Positions 1-9,109 are shown, numbered from the stretch's first letter. The stretch is DNA of 64,000 nucleotides from Rugosimonospora africana (GCF_016862975.1 NZ_BONZ01000045.1:62001-126000), one strand, 5' to 3'. Notes: generated by a model not told the origin, from the sequence alone. Numbers and translations are program-made.

Positions 1-643
1 CGACGCCGATGCCGTACGCGACGCGGATCTGGTGCTCAGCGTCAACAGCGCCCACGACGCCATTCCCGCACTGGACAACGCACTGCCGAGGCTCCGTGAC
101 GGCGCGATCTGGGCCGATCTGAACACCGCCGCCCCGTCGGTGAAGGCCACGCTGGCAAGCCGGCTCGCGGGCCGGCCGATCGCCGTGGTCGACGTCGCAC
201 TCCTTGCTCCCGTACCGAAACAGGGCCTGCGTACACCGATGCTCGTATCCGGCGACGGCGCGGAGCGCTACGCGGACATCCTGATTCCCCTCGGCGCGCA
301 CGTCACGGTCCAACCCGGACCCGCGGGCGCCGCGATCTCCCGCAAACTTCTGCGCAGCGTCTTCTACAAGGGTCTCGCCGCCGCGGTCGTCGAAGCGCTC
401 GCCGCGGCCGAGGCGGCCGGCTGCGAGACGTGGCTCTACGAGAACATCAGTGCCGAATTGACCGGCTTCGACAAGCACACCATCGACCGCCTGGTCACCG
501 GCACCCATCGGCACGCTCGGCGGCGGGCGGACGAGATGGCCGCCGCCTCCGAGCAACTACGCGAACTCGGGGTCCAACCGCGCATCGCCACCGCCGCTCA
601 CGACCTGCTCGCCGAGTTGCGGGATCAGGAGACGCACGAATGA
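1..643 (+). CDS. NAD(P)-binding dehydrogenase, DUF1932 type, 5'-truncated
   Basis: The reading frame is already open at base 2, so the N-terminus with the Rossmann GxGxxG motif lies outside the window. What remains is the last strand of the nucleotide-binding domain (ADLVLSVNS...), then a helical C-terminal domain (CETWLYENISAELTG...) of the kind found in 6-phosphogluconate/3-hydroxyisobutyrate dehydrogenase relatives with a DUF1932 tail. The substrate is not known. The stop overlaps the start of the next gene (ATGA), so the two are translationally coupled. The partner is a LigJ-like hydratase, which suggests a role in dicarboxylic or aromatic-acid catabolism; this is inference. Confidence 0.75.
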   Translation, partial: DADAVRDADLVLSVNSAHDAIPALDNALPRLRDGAIWADLNTAAPSVKATLASRLAGRPIAVVDVALLAPVPKQGLRTPMLVSGDGAERYADILIPLGAHVTVQPGPAGAAISRKLLRSVFYKGLAAAVVEALAAAEAAGCETWLYENISAELTGFDKHTIDRLVTGTHRHARRRADEMAAASEQLRELGVQPRIATAAHDLLAELRDQETHE

Positions 644-1671
644 TCATCGACTGCCACGGCCACTACACGACCGCGCCCGAGGCGCACACCGCGTGGCGCG
701 AAGCGCAGCAGGCGGCGTTTCGGGACGGGCTCCAACCGAGGCCCTATCCCGCGATCCCGGACGACGACATCCGCGCGTCCATCGAGAACAGCCAGTTGCG
801 GTTGATGCGCGAGCGCGGCGTCGACCTCACCATCTTCTCGCCGCGCGCTTCCGCCATGGGCCACCACTTCGGCGATGAGACCGTCAGTACCGCCTGGTCC
901 CGCGCCTGCAACGACCTGATCGCCCGGGTCACGCTGCTCTACCCGACCAACTTCGTCGGCGTATGCCAGCTGCCGCAGTCACCCGGACTGCCGATCGGTC
1001 ACGCGGTCGGCGAACTGCGCCGCTGCGTGGAAGAGCTCGGCTTTGTCGGCTGCAACCTGAACCCGGATCCCAGTGGTGGCCACTGGACGTCGCCGCCCCT
1101 CACCGACCGCTGGTGGTATCCGCTCTACGAAGCCATGGTGGAACTCGACGTTCCCGCGATGGTCCATGTTTCGGCGGTCACGAATCCGAACTTCCACGCG
1201 ACCGGCTCGCACTACCTCAACGCGGACACGACCGCGTTCATGCAACTGCTTCAGTCCGATCTGTTCCGGGACTTCCCGGAGCTGAGACTGATCATCCCGC
1301 ACGGCGGTGGAGCGGTGCCGTACCACTGGGGGCGCTTCCGCGGGCTCGCCGACATGCTCGGTCGGCCCGCGCCCAGCGAGTCGGTCATGACCAATGTCTT
1401 CTTCGACACCTGCGTCTACCACCAGCCCGGCATCAACCTGCTGTTCGACGTCATCGACATCGACAACATCCTGTTCGGATCGGAAATGGTCGGTGCCGTC
1501 CGAGGTGTCGATCCAGAGACCGGGCAGCATTTCGATGACACCCGCCGCTACATCGATGCTCTGCCGCTCAGTCCTGGCGATCGCCACAAGGTCTACGAAG
1601 CCAATGCTCGCCGGGTCTATCCACGGCTCGAAACGGTATTGACCACCACCACAGCGGCTCATTCGGAATGA
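640..1671 (+). CDS. ligJ: 4-oxalomesaconate hydratase (LigJ-like amidohydrolase)
   Basis: A 343-residue protein beginning MIIDCHGHYTT, the metal-binding start typical of the amidohydrolase-2/ACMSD superfamily. It carries the LigJ-type stretches LTIFSPRAS, NLNPDPSGGHW, FMQLLQSDLF, HGGGAVPYHWGRFRG and FDTCVYHQPGINLL almost unbroken. LigJ hydrates 4-oxalomesaconate in the protocatechuate 4,5-cleavage and gallate pathways. The ATG overlaps the preceding stop (ATGA). No other lig or gal gene is visible in the window, so the rest of the pathway must lie upstream or elsewhere. The family call is strong; the exact in vivo substrate is inferred. Confidence 0.85.
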   Translation: MIIDCHGHYTTAPEAHTAWREAQQAAFRDGLQPRPYPAIPDDDIRASIENSQLRLMRERGVDLTIFSPRASAMGHHFGDETVSTAWSRACNDLIARVTLLYPTNFVGVCQLPQSPGLPIGHAVGELRRCVEELGFVGCNLNPDPSGGHWTSPPLTDRWWYPLYEAMVELDVPAMVHVSAVTNPNFHATGSHYLNADTTAFMQLLQSDLFRDFPELRLIIPHGGGAVPYHWGRFRGLADMLGRPAPSESVMTNVFFDTCVYHQPGINLLFDVIDIDNILFGSEMVGAVRGVDPETGQHFDDTRRYIDALPLSPGDRHKVYEANARRVYPRLETVLTTTTAAHSE

Positions 1672-1784
1672 CCGGGTCGCCCGCGGTGTGTCAGATCCTT
1701 GGCCCTGGCTCCAGACGCGGGTCTCTCCGAAAATTCGGCGCCACTCGGTGAACCAAAGGCCGTCGAGCGGCAACAGATAGGGCG

Positions 1785-2330
1785 ATGGACAACAATGGCC
1801 TGATCATGGCGGTAGCCCGCGGTGATGACGCGGCGCTGCGCGAGCTGTTCGTGCGGCACGCACCGTGGATCGCCGCGCGGCTGCACGCGGTGTTGCCAGC
1901 CGCCGATGTCGAGGACGTGATCCAAGAGACGTTCCTCGGGGTCTGGCGGGGTGCGGCCGGCTACCGGGCCGACGGGGCCGGGGCGTGGTTGTGGGGCATC
2001 GCCCGCCGGCAGGCGGCGCTGTGGCTGCGCCGCCGCGGCCGGAACGAAGCTGTGCTGGCATCGCTCCCGACCGACGACCTCGCGCATACCGCGGACCCGG
2101 CGGACGCGGCGGTCGATCGGCTGGATCTGGCCGAGGCTGTCCGCGCACTGGGAGCGGAGGGCAGTCCGCATCGGGAGACCTGGCGACTGATCTACGTCGA
2201 GGAGCGGACGGTGGCCGAGGCGGCCGAAGCGATGGGCGTACCCGCCGGGACGGTGAAGAGCCGTGCGCACCACGCCCGCGCCCTGCTACGGGCGGCGCTG
2301 CGGCGTGGTCCCGCGGCCGAGGAAGGATGA
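1785..2330 (+). CDS. ECF-family RNA polymerase sigma factor
   Basis: 181 residues with sigma region 2 (LFVRHAPWIAARL ... DVEDVIQETFLGVWRG ... AWLWGIARRQAALWLRR) and region 4 (WRLIYVEERTVAEAAEAMG followed by GTVKSRAHHARALL). It heads a tightly overlapping five-gene set in which every stop overlaps the next start (ATGA or GTGA). No anti-sigma factor with a zinc-finger motif is seen; the next gene is a small membrane protein that may take that role. The sigma factor probably autoregulates this ABC exporter cluster, which is inference from the gene order. Confidence 0.9.
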   Translation: MDNNGLIMAVARGDDAALRELFVRHAPWIAARLHAVLPAADVEDVIQETFLGVWRGAAGYRADGAGAWLWGIARRQAALWLRRRGRNEAVLASLPTDDLAHTADPADAAVDRLDLAEAVRALGAEGSPHRETWRLIYVEERTVAEAAEAMGVPAGTVKSRAHHARALLRAALRRGPAAEEG

Positions 2331-3034
2331 GCATGACAGAGCCGGGACACGAGCCGCTCGACGTCGCTTTGGGCCGCGCCTGGATCGAGGTCGCGGCACA
2401 GTTGTGGCGGCGCCGCCCGGGGCCGGTCGAGCGGGTCGCGGCGCGGCTGCTGCGTTCACCGGGCCTGGCACGGGCGCTGGTGGCGACGCCGTCGCTGTTG
2501 CTGGGCTGGGTCCTCGCGACCGCCGTGGTGCTGACCGTCGGCATGCTCGCCACCCGCGAGACCGGTACCCCCTATGTGGCGTTGTTTGCCCCGGCGGTGG
2601 CGGCGGTCGGTATCGCCTATGCGTACGGACCGGGCGTCGACGATGCCTGGGAGTTGACCTGCAGCATGGCCGTCAGCGACAGGATGGTGTTGTTGGTGCG
2701 CGCGCTGGCGGTCTTCGGTCTCAACGCTGTCCTGGGCCTGGCCGCCGCGGCGGCCTCCGGCGTCGCCATGGCGGTCACGTTCGGTTGGCTGATCCCGATG
2801 ACGGCGGTCTGCGCGCTGGCGCTGGCGACCGCCACGTTCGCCCGGTCGGCGCTCGTCGGCTCGGCGGCCGGGGTGGCCGGGTGGGTCATCACCGTGCTGG
2901 CCGGCCAGGCCGCCGCCGGGCGGCCGACCACCGTGGTCACCGAGTCCGCTCTGATCGTCCCCTACCTGGCCGTCGCGGCCGGGGCCACGGCGATAGCCGT
3001 GTATTGGACCCGCGTCCCGAAAGGTACCGCGTGA
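2327..3034 (+). CDS. Integral membrane protein, possible sigma partner or ABC permease
   Basis: 235 residues. A short cytosolic head (PLDVALGRAWIEVAAQLWRR) precedes about six hydrophobic segments from residue ~45 onward. The ATG overlaps the sigma-factor stop; a second ATG two codons later is equally possible. The head resembles the N-terminus of small membrane proteins that follow actinomycete ECF sigma genes and sit next to ABC exporters. It could act as an anti-sigma factor or as an exporter subunit. No HxxxCxxC zinc motif is visible, so a classical ZAS anti-sigma factor is unlikely. Confidence 0.7.
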   Translation: MSMTEPGHEPLDVALGRAWIEVAAQLWRRRPGPVERVAARLLRSPGLARALVATPSLLLGWVLATAVVLTVGMLATRETGTPYVALFAPAVAAVGIAYAYGPGVDDAWELTCSMAVSDRMVLLVRALAVFGLNAVLGLAAAAASGVAMAVTFGWLIPMTAVCALALATATFARSALVGSAAGVAGWVITVLAGQAAAGRPTTVVTESALIVPYLAVAAGATAIAVYWTRVPKGTA

Positions 3035-3777
3035 ACATCGACATCACCGACGTGACCAGAAGGTTCGGCCGGACGCGGGCGGTGGCCGGGGTGACGATGT
3101 CGGCCGGTCCCGGCGTGCTGGGCCTGCTGGGACCCAACGGCGCCGGGAAGACCTCGCTGCTGCGGATGCTGGCCACCGTGATCCCGCCGACGTCCGGGCG
3201 GATCCGCCTGCTGGAGCGCGATCCCGGTGTCGCCGCCCAGCGCCGGGCGATCCGGCGCCGGCTCGGCTACGTCCCGCAGCACCTGGGCTACTACCCCTCG
3301 TTCACGGTGGTCGAGTTCGTCGAGTACTTCGCGCTGCTCAAGGAGGTGCCGGCCGCCCAGGTGCCGCGCGCGGTGGCGACCGCGGTCGAACGGGTCGGCC
3401 TCGGGGACAAGGCGAGGGCGAGGATGCGGACCCTGTCCGGCGGCATGCTGCGCCGGGCCGGTATCGCCCAGGCGATCGTCAACGATCCCGAGTTGCTGCT
3501 GCTCGATGAGCCCACTGCCGGCCTGGATCCGGAGCAGCGCGTCGCCTTCCGCGGTCTGCTGCGCGACCTCGGCCAGACCGCGACCGTGGTGGTCAGCACC
3601 CATCTCGTGGAAGACGTCGGTGCCGCCTGCGCCCAGGTCGCCCTCATGGACGGCGGTCGGATCGTCTTCCACGGCACCCCGCAGGAGTTGACCGCTCGCG
3701 GCGAGGGCCGTACCGCGGCCGGCGACGCCCCGCTTGAGCGCGGTTACAGCACGGTGCTGGCCGAGGCCCGGTCATGA
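3031..3777 (+). CDS. ABC exporter ATP-binding protein
   Basis: 248 residues from a GTG that overlaps the preceding stop. Walker A is GPNGAGKTS, the signature is LSGGM, Walker B is LLLLDEPT with the D-loop GLD, and the switch histidine is in VVVSTHL. This is the single-domain ABC-2 exporter ATPase type. It lies between two membrane-protein genes with overlapping starts and stops, so it surely energises them. The cargo is unknown; such sigma-linked exporters often serve antibiotic or envelope-stress resistance, which is inference. Confidence 0.92.
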   Translation: MNIDITDVTRRFGRTRAVAGVTMSAGPGVLGLLGPNGAGKTSLLRMLATVIPPTSGRIRLLERDPGVAAQRRAIRRRLGYVPQHLGYYPSFTVVEFVEYFALLKEVPAAQVPRAVATAVERVGLGDKARARMRTLSGGMLRRAGIAQAIVNDPELLLLDEPTAGLDPEQRVAFRGLLRDLGQTATVVVSTHLVEDVGAACAQVALMDGGRIVFHGTPQELTARGEGRTAAGDAPLERGYSTVLAEARS

Positions 3778-5258
3778 CCGCCGCCACCGTCGAGGACCGT
3801 GGGCCCGGCCGTGCCTGGGTTGCCGGCGCCGCCCGGCTGATGCGGATCGAGCTGCGCCGCAACGCGATGATCTGGATGCTGCCCGTGGCCGGCGTGCTGT
3901 TCTGGGCGCTCACCTACCGCCGAAGCATGGCGTTGGCGCCGCTGTGGAACGTACGCGCGATGACCATGCAGAGCACCACGATCGCGGTGTTCATCCCGAC
4001 GGTGACCGGCGTGGCCGCCTGGACCGGTACCCGCGAAGCACGACGCCGCCTCACCGACCTGCTGTCCGTGACCTCACGGTCGCGGTGGAGGCGCCAGCTC
4101 GCCTCCTGGGCCGCCACCACCGCTTGGGCGCTGGGCTGCTATCTGGCCTGCGTCGGCGTCCTGTACGGGGTCACCGCAACCCAGGCCACCGGCAGCGGGC
4201 CGCCGTGGTGGCCGGTCCTCGTCGGCGCGGCCAGCGTCCCGGCCCTGGCCGCGCTCGGCTTCACCGCCGGCACCGTGCTGCCGAGCCGCTACACACCGCC
4301 GCTGGTGGCGATGGGCGCCTTCCTCATGTTCGAGGCCGGTCTCGAACTCGTCCACGGCGCCGGATCGCCATGGCAGATCTCGCCGCTGGTCACCGGGCCC
4401 TACCAGCTCGGCGACTACGAGGGGCTGGCCACCTTCTACCCGTACCTGCCGGACCTGCCGATCGCCCAGGTCATCTTTCTCGTCGGCCTGACTCTCGCGC
4501 TGCTGGGAATCCTCGGCCTGCCCTCCCTGGCCGGCGGGCGGTGGCCGCGGCTTGTGGCCGCGGCGCTGACCGTGACCGGCGTCCTGTCCGCCGCCACCGC
4601 GACCGCGCTGGCCGGGACGGGCCGGCTCGATCCGCACGGGATGATCGCCATTCCCGCCCTGCACAACGCGGCTGACGACCGACCGGTGGCCTACACGCCG
4701 GTGTGCAGTCACACCGCGATCCCGGTCTGCCTGCATCCCGCCTACCGGGCGTACCTCGGCGCGGTGAGCACCGACCTGGCACCGCTGCTGGACGAGCTGG
4801 CCGGCGTTCCGGGGGCGCCGGCCCGCATCGCGCAGACCACCACCACGTACCGGTGGACCGACGACGGCATCGACATCGCCACCTCCGCCTGGACCATGCA
4901 CGGCACACCGCCGGTGTACACGATCGTGCTGCCCAACCAGGCCGGCGAACCCGCGCTCAGCGTCGACCAGTCAGCCAACCGGGTCAAAGGCAGAATCGCG
5001 CGGGATCTGGTGACCGCCGTCGTCGGCGGCGGCTCCGACCCGGCCCAGCAGGCGGTCACCGCGGGCGTCCTGAAGGGGGTACGGCCGGTGCTGGGCTCCG
5101 AGCCGCCGGACCTCGGCCGGCGGATCACGCCCAATACTCCGGCAGCGGTGGCGGCCCAGCGATTCGCCGCGCTGCCGGTCGGCACCCGGCACGCCTGGTT
5201 GGTCGTCCACGCCGCCGACCTGAAAGCCGGCCGCATCACGCTGGACCAGTTGCCGTGA
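3774..5258 (+). CDS. ABC exporter permease with large extracytoplasmic domain
   Basis: 494 residues. The first ~290 residues hold about seven hydrophobic segments in the ABC-2 permease arrangement. After a last membrane segment (AAALTVTGVLSAATATALAG) comes a ~190-residue soluble tail containing CSHTAIPVCLHPAYRAYL, with two cysteines that could pair outside the cell. The ATG overlaps the ATPase stop. The extracellular tail is unusual for a plain ABC-2 permease and could sense or bind the exported substrate. Confidence 0.85.
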   Translation: MTAATVEDRGPGRAWVAGAARLMRIELRRNAMIWMLPVAGVLFWALTYRRSMALAPLWNVRAMTMQSTTIAVFIPTVTGVAAWTGTREARRRLTDLLSVTSRSRWRRQLASWAATTAWALGCYLACVGVLYGVTATQATGSGPPWWPVLVGAASVPALAALGFTAGTVLPSRYTPPLVAMGAFLMFEAGLELVHGAGSPWQISPLVTGPYQLGDYEGLATFYPYLPDLPIAQVIFLVGLTLALLGILGLPSLAGGRWPRLVAAALTVTGVLSAATATALAGTGRLDPHGMIAIPALHNAADDRPVAYTPVCSHTAIPVCLHPAYRAYLGAVSTDLAPLLDELAGVPGAPARIAQTTTTYRWTDDGIDIATSAWTMHGTPPVYTIVLPNQAGEPALSVDQSANRVKGRIARDLVTAVVGGGSDPAQQAVTAGVLKGVRPVLGSEPPDLGRRITPNTPAAVAAQRFAALPVGTRHAWLVVHAADLKAGRITLDQLP

Positions 5259-5860
5259 CACGACTCGTGCACCTGCACCTGGCCAGCCGCCGCGTGCCCG
5301 CCGCACTGGCCGCGCTCGCGGGATGCGCGATCGTGCTCTGGGCCGCGCTGCACCGACACTGGGACGCCTACGGTGCGCTCCAGCTACCGTTGCTGTTCGA
5401 GACCGCCTGCGCCAGCGTCGTCGCGATCGCCACCGCCAGCCCGTTCGGCGACCCGGAACGCGTCACCGGCCACCGCCTGCCCTGGCTACGGATGGCCACC
5501 GCCGTCACGCTGACCATCGCCGCCGCAGCAGTACTCGCCGCCACCGGCATCGGTACCGACCTGGCTGGCGGAACGACCACCGCCGTTCGCAACCTCGCCG
5601 GTCTCACCGGGCTCGGCCTGCTGTGCGCCGCCCTGCTGGGTGGCGCGCTGGCCTGGATCGCCCCGGTCGCGTACGCATTGCTCGGCGTCTACGCCCTCTA
5701 CACCCAGTGGCACGGCCCCGCCCTCACCTCGCCGTGCATCTGGCCCGGCCGGCCCGGCGACGATCTCGGCGGGGCGCTGTGCTCCGGAATCGTCCTATGC
5801 GCCGGGCTCGTCGCGATCGCCATCCGTGGCGCCCGCGACACCCCGCCCCCGGCAGGGTAA
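5255..5860 (+). CDS. Hypothetical membrane protein of the ABC cluster
   Basis: 201 residues from a GTG overlapping the permease stop (GTGA). It has about five hydrophobic segments, including AALAALAGCAIVLWAAL and LAGLTGLGLLCAALLGGALAW, and no recognised domain. Its position as last member of the chained sigma-exporter operon suggests it is a second, shorter permease subunit. A strong hairpin terminator follows. Confidence 0.75.
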   Translation: MTRLVHLHLASRRVPAALAALAGCAIVLWAALHRHWDAYGALQLPLLFETACASVVAIATASPFGDPERVTGHRLPWLRMATAVTLTIAAAAVLAATGIGTDLAGGTTTAVRNLAGLTGLGLLCAALLGGALAWIAPVAYALLGVYALYTQWHGPALTSPCIWPGRPGDDLGGALCSGIVLCAGLVAIAIRGARDTPPPAG

Positions 5861-5912
5861 GGCACCTCTTGAGATGTCGTGTTCCGGCATCCGATGGATG
5901 CCGTCGTGCGGT

Positions 5913-5957
5913 GCTGTCCGCGCTCTCCGTGGTGCTGCTCCGGTGAGCGCGGACAGC
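5913..5957. terminator. Bidirectional hairpin terminator
   Basis: GCTGTCCGCGCTC at 5913-5925 is perfectly complementary to GAGCGCGGACAGC at 5945-5957 (13 bp stem, 19-nt loop). It lies between the convergent exporter operon and the sedolisin gene. There is no clear U-tract, as is usual in actinomycetes. Confidence 0.6.
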
Positions 5958-5965
5958 CCGGCGTG

Positions 5966-7372
5966 CTAGTGGGTGTGCGCCACGAGCAGCGGCAGGAGTG
6001 CTGCCGCGTTCGGAGTGCCGAGTCCGGTCACCGGATCCCAACGGGTGCCGGCGTTGAAGCCGCCGCCGATCTCGGCGACGTCGTTGTTACCGATCGTGAT
6101 GTCGTGCAGGGCCGCGGCATATTGCTTCTTTGCCTGCGCGATCGAGTACAGCGCGGGGTTGATGTTGCCCATCCGGTGCCGGTTGAGCTGGTCGGCGTCC
6201 GCGACCAGACCGGCCCACTGCGGCGAACCCGCACTCGTGCCGCCGATGACGAAGAACACCGCCGAGTCCGCCGGGAGCCCCTCGACCACGTTGATCGTCG
6301 CGCTGAAGATGAGCACGCCGCCCGAGACGCCCGCGTTGTAGGCGACATCCGGAACGCCTCGGGCACGGTTCTTCTGCAGCGCGGACTGGTAGCCCGGCCG
6401 CCGGTAGACGGTGCTGAACCCGCCGCCGCTGCAGTTCACGTCGCTCGGCGCCACCGCCGGCGGGTTGCAGCCGAAGGGCTCGGTCCACGCGGTCTCGCTC
6501 TGGTAGGCACCCGTGCTGGGGTCGGCCGTGAGCGTGGTGCCGCCGACGGCGGTCACGTTCGGGTCCGAGGCCGGTGTGCTCGCGGCGAACAGCGCGGCGG
6601 TGCTGTTCGCGTCGCAGCTCGGCTGCGAGGCGCCGCTGTCACCCGACGAGGCGACGAGCGTGATTCCCTTGCTGACCGCCTTGGCGAACAGCGCGTGCTG
6701 CTCCTTGAGCAGGGTCGGGTCCATGCACGCCTCGGCCTCGCCGAAACTCTGCGAGATGACGTCACCGACGTTGTGGTCGACCACGTACTTGGTCGTGTTG
6801 AGGATGTCGGCGTCGTTGTTGCTCGGCGCCACGGCGAGCACGATGTTCGCGCCGGGTGCGGTCACGTGCGCCCACTCGACGTCGAGCGTCGTCTCGACCG
6901 ACCAGCCGAACTGGTTGGGGTCGTTGGCGTCGAACGGTGGCGGCGAACCCGCCGGCGTGATCTGCCTGAACGACGAGTTGGGCAGCCCCATCGCCGCGTC
7001 GAAAGTCTGCAGGTCGGAGGCGATCGTCGGGCTGCCGAAGGCGTCGACGATGACGATCGTGCGCCCGGCGCCGTTGATGCCGTGGTTGAGCAGCGGAGTG
7101 ATGTTGTACGCGTTCTGGATCTGAGCTGCCTGGTAGCAGCGCGGTCCCTGTGAACCGTCCATCGGACGGCTCTGGCAAGTGAAGGTGGCGTTCGGCGCCT
7201 TCGCGCCGGCCTGGAATATCTCCGGGTGGACGGTGATCCGGTGGGCCTTCGGTTCCGTTGTGGCCGAGGCCGGCGCCGCGCCGATCAGGCCGCCGAAGAC
7301 CAGACCCGCCGTCGCGAGCAATGCCGCGCCGATCGAGGCTCGGCGCGGTCGAAATTTGCCGATTGCGCGCAT
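5966..7372 (-). CDS. Secreted sedolisin (S53 family) serine-carboxyl peptidase
   Basis: 468 residues from the ATG at 7372, preceded by GGGAG at about 8 nt; an upstream in-frame extension to 7510 has no such site. A signal peptide covers residues ~1-37 (hydrophobic GAALLATAGLVFGGLIGAAPASA). The sedolisin catalytic set is visible: Glu160 and Asp164 in ETTLD, the oxyanion Asp245 in SSGDSGA, and Ser380 in GGTSAGSPQWAG. The calcium-site end, WDPVTGLGTP, is also present. Only ~50 residues separate the signal peptide from the mature-like start (QIQNAYNI), so the usual large propeptide is missing. It is probably an extracellular protease, perhaps acting with the divergent chitinase. Confidence 0.9.
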   Translation of the reverse strand: MRAIGKFRPRRASIGAALLATAGLVFGGLIGAAPASATTEPKAHRITVHPEIFQAGAKAPNATFTCQSRPMDGSQGPRCYQAAQIQNAYNITPLLNHGINGAGRTIVIVDAFGSPTIASDLQTFDAAMGLPNSSFRQITPAGSPPPFDANDPNQFGWSVETTLDVEWAHVTAPGANIVLAVAPSNNDADILNTTKYVVDHNVGDVISQSFGEAEACMDPTLLKEQHALFAKAVSKGITLVASSGDSGASQPSCDANSTAALFAASTPASDPNVTAVGGTTLTADPSTGAYQSETAWTEPFGCNPPAVAPSDVNCSGGGFSTVYRRPGYQSALQKNRARGVPDVAYNAGVSGGVLIFSATINVVEGLPADSAVFFVIGGTSAGSPQWAGLVADADQLNRHRMGNINPALYSIAQAKKQYAAALHDITIGNNDVAEIGGGFNAGTRWDPVTGLGTPNAAALLPLLVAHTH

Positions 7373-7590
7373 GCGCCACTCCCTTGTGACAAGCAAATGG
7401 GTGACCGATTGAGGGCACCGGAAGCGTCTCATCAAGCAAGCCGGCCGGTCAACGCTCGCGAGGGAGCGTGTGCGGTACCGCCGAACGCCCGGCCACTCGG
7501 CCCGAACCACGGCCTGTCCCCCCGCGTTCGCGCACGTTGCACGTCCCCGGCACTCCGTCGCACTGAAAGGCGGTCGCCAGTGCGAGCCGC

Positions 7591-7619
7591 TTACATCGAC
7601 GGGCGTGGTTTGCTACGCT
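7591..7619 (+). promoter_or_regulatory. Likely promoter of the chitinase gene
   Basis: TTACAT at 7591-7596 and TACGCT at 7614-7619 are separated by exactly 17 bp and lie 35 bp before the chitinase ATG. AAGGAG at 7638-7643 provides the ribosome-binding site. The elements match the actinomycete housekeeping consensus only moderately. Confidence 0.5.
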
Positions 7620-7654
7620 CGCAGCGCGGCCAACTGTAAGGAGTGTTAAGTGTT

Positions 7655-9037
7655 ATGAGTTCACGACGTCGAACCTTCGCCCTGGCAGCCGCCATATCGC
7701 TGGGAATCGCGACGATGACCGCCGCGATGGGACTACTCTTCGCACCGAGCGGCCAGGCCGCCGTCAACACCGCGGTCACGCCGCTGGTCGCCTGCACGTA
7801 CCCGGCGTGGGCCGAAGGCACCAGCTACGCCGCCGGTGCCCGGGTCACCTACCAGGGCCACGCGTACCAGGCCCTGCAGGCGAACACTCCGCCGGTCGGC
7901 GCCGGCTGGACCCCCGTCGCGGTACCGGCACTGTGGCAGGACCTCGGTGCGTGTACCGGCGGCACCACGCCCGCAACGCCCTCCCCGACCCCGTCAGCGT
8001 CGGCCTCTCACCCGGCATCGCCGTCCCCCACCCCCTCACACACCACGTCGCCCTCGCCCACGACGTCCGCGCCCTCGGGCGGCAGCACCTGTCCAGTGAA
8101 GTCTCGACCGGCGGGCAAGGTGCTCCAGGGCTACTGGGAAAACTGGGACGGCAACCTGAACGGCGTCCACCCGCCGCTGGGTTGGATCCCGATCACCGAT
8201 TCGCGCATTAAGGCACACGGGTACAACGTGATCAATGCGGCGTTCCCGGTCATCCGGTCCGACGGTACCGTGCTGTGGCAGGACGGGATGGACGCGAACG
8301 TGAAGGTCGCCACCCCGGCCGAGATGTGTCAGGCCAAGGCGGCGGGAGCCACGATCCTCATGTCGATCGGGGGCGCCGCGGCCGGCATCGACCTGAGCTC
8401 CACGACGGTGGCGGACCGGTTCGTCTCGACGATCGTACCGATCCTGAAGGCGTACAACTTCGACGGCATCGACATCGACATCGAGACCGGCCTGACCGGC
8501 AGCGGCAGCATCAACACCCTGTCCGCCTCGCAGGCCAACCTGGAGCGCATCATCGACGGCGTACTCGCCCAGATGCCCTCGAACTTCGGCCTGACGATGG
8601 CGCCGGAGACCGCCTACGTCACCGGTGGCAGCGTCACGTATGGCTCCATCTGGGGCGCTTACCTGCCAATCATCAAGAAGTACGCCGACAACGGCCGGCT
8701 GTGGTGGCTGAACATGCAGTACTACAACGGCAGCATGTACGGCTGCTCCGGCGACTCGTACCAGGCGGGCACCGTACAGGGGTTCACGACGCAGACCAAC
8801 TGCCTGAACACCGGCCTGGTCGTTCAGGGCACGACGATCCGGGTGCCCTACGACAAGCAGGTACCGGGCCTGCCGGCCCAGCCGGGTGCCGGCGGCGGAT
8901 ACATGACCCCGTCGCTGGTGACACAGGCATGGAACGCCGAGAGCGGCCTCAAGGGCCTGATGACCTGGTCCATCAACTGGGACGGGTCGAAGAACTGGAC
9001 GTTCGGCGACAACGTCAAGGCCCTCCAGGGACGCTGA
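7655..9037 (+). CDS. Secreted chitinase, CBM5/12 plus GH18
   Basis: 460 residues from the ATG at 7655, 11 nt after AAGGAG; a GTG at 7643 overlaps the ribosome-binding site and is less likely. Residues 1-36 are a signal peptide. Residues ~47-100 form an aromatic-rich CBM5/12 chitin-binding module (YPAWAEGTSYAAGARVTYQG ... LWQDLGAC). A Pro/Ser/Thr linker runs to ~145. The GH18 barrel (~155-460) has the full DxxDxDxE motif as DGIDIDIE, with catalytic Glu277. It hydrolyses chitin outside the cell. The layout is that of single-domain streptomycete GH18 chitinases. Confidence 0.95.
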   Translation: MSSRRRTFALAAAISLGIATMTAAMGLLFAPSGQAAVNTAVTPLVACTYPAWAEGTSYAAGARVTYQGHAYQALQANTPPVGAGWTPVAVPALWQDLGACTGGTTPATPSPTPSASASHPASPSPTPSHTTSPSPTTSAPSGGSTCPVKSRPAGKVLQGYWENWDGNLNGVHPPLGWIPITDSRIKAHGYNVINAAFPVIRSDGTVLWQDGMDANVKVATPAEMCQAKAAGATILMSIGGAAAGIDLSSTTVADRFVSTIVPILKAYNFDGIDIDIETGLTGSGSINTLSASQANLERIIDGVLAQMPSNFGLTMAPETAYVTGGSVTYGSIWGAYLPIIKKYADNGRLWWLNMQYYNGSMYGCSGDSYQAGTVQGFTTQTNCLNTGLVVQGTTIRVPYDKQVPGLPAQPGAGGGYMTPSLVTQAWNAESGLKGLMTWSINWDGSKNWTFGDNVKALQGR

Positions 9038-9074
9038 CACGAGCCGTCCACACTGGACGAAGCGTGTCGTGAGC

Positions 9075-9109
9075 GGGCGCCGTTCCCGGATTTGCCGGGG
9101 GCGGCGCCC
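9075..9109 (+). terminator. Terminator hairpin after chitinase
   Basis: GGGCGCCG (9075-9082) pairs with CGGCGCCC (9102-9109), and the inner CCCGG/CCGGG arms pair around ATTTG. It lies 38 bp after the chitinase stop. Confidence 0.5.
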
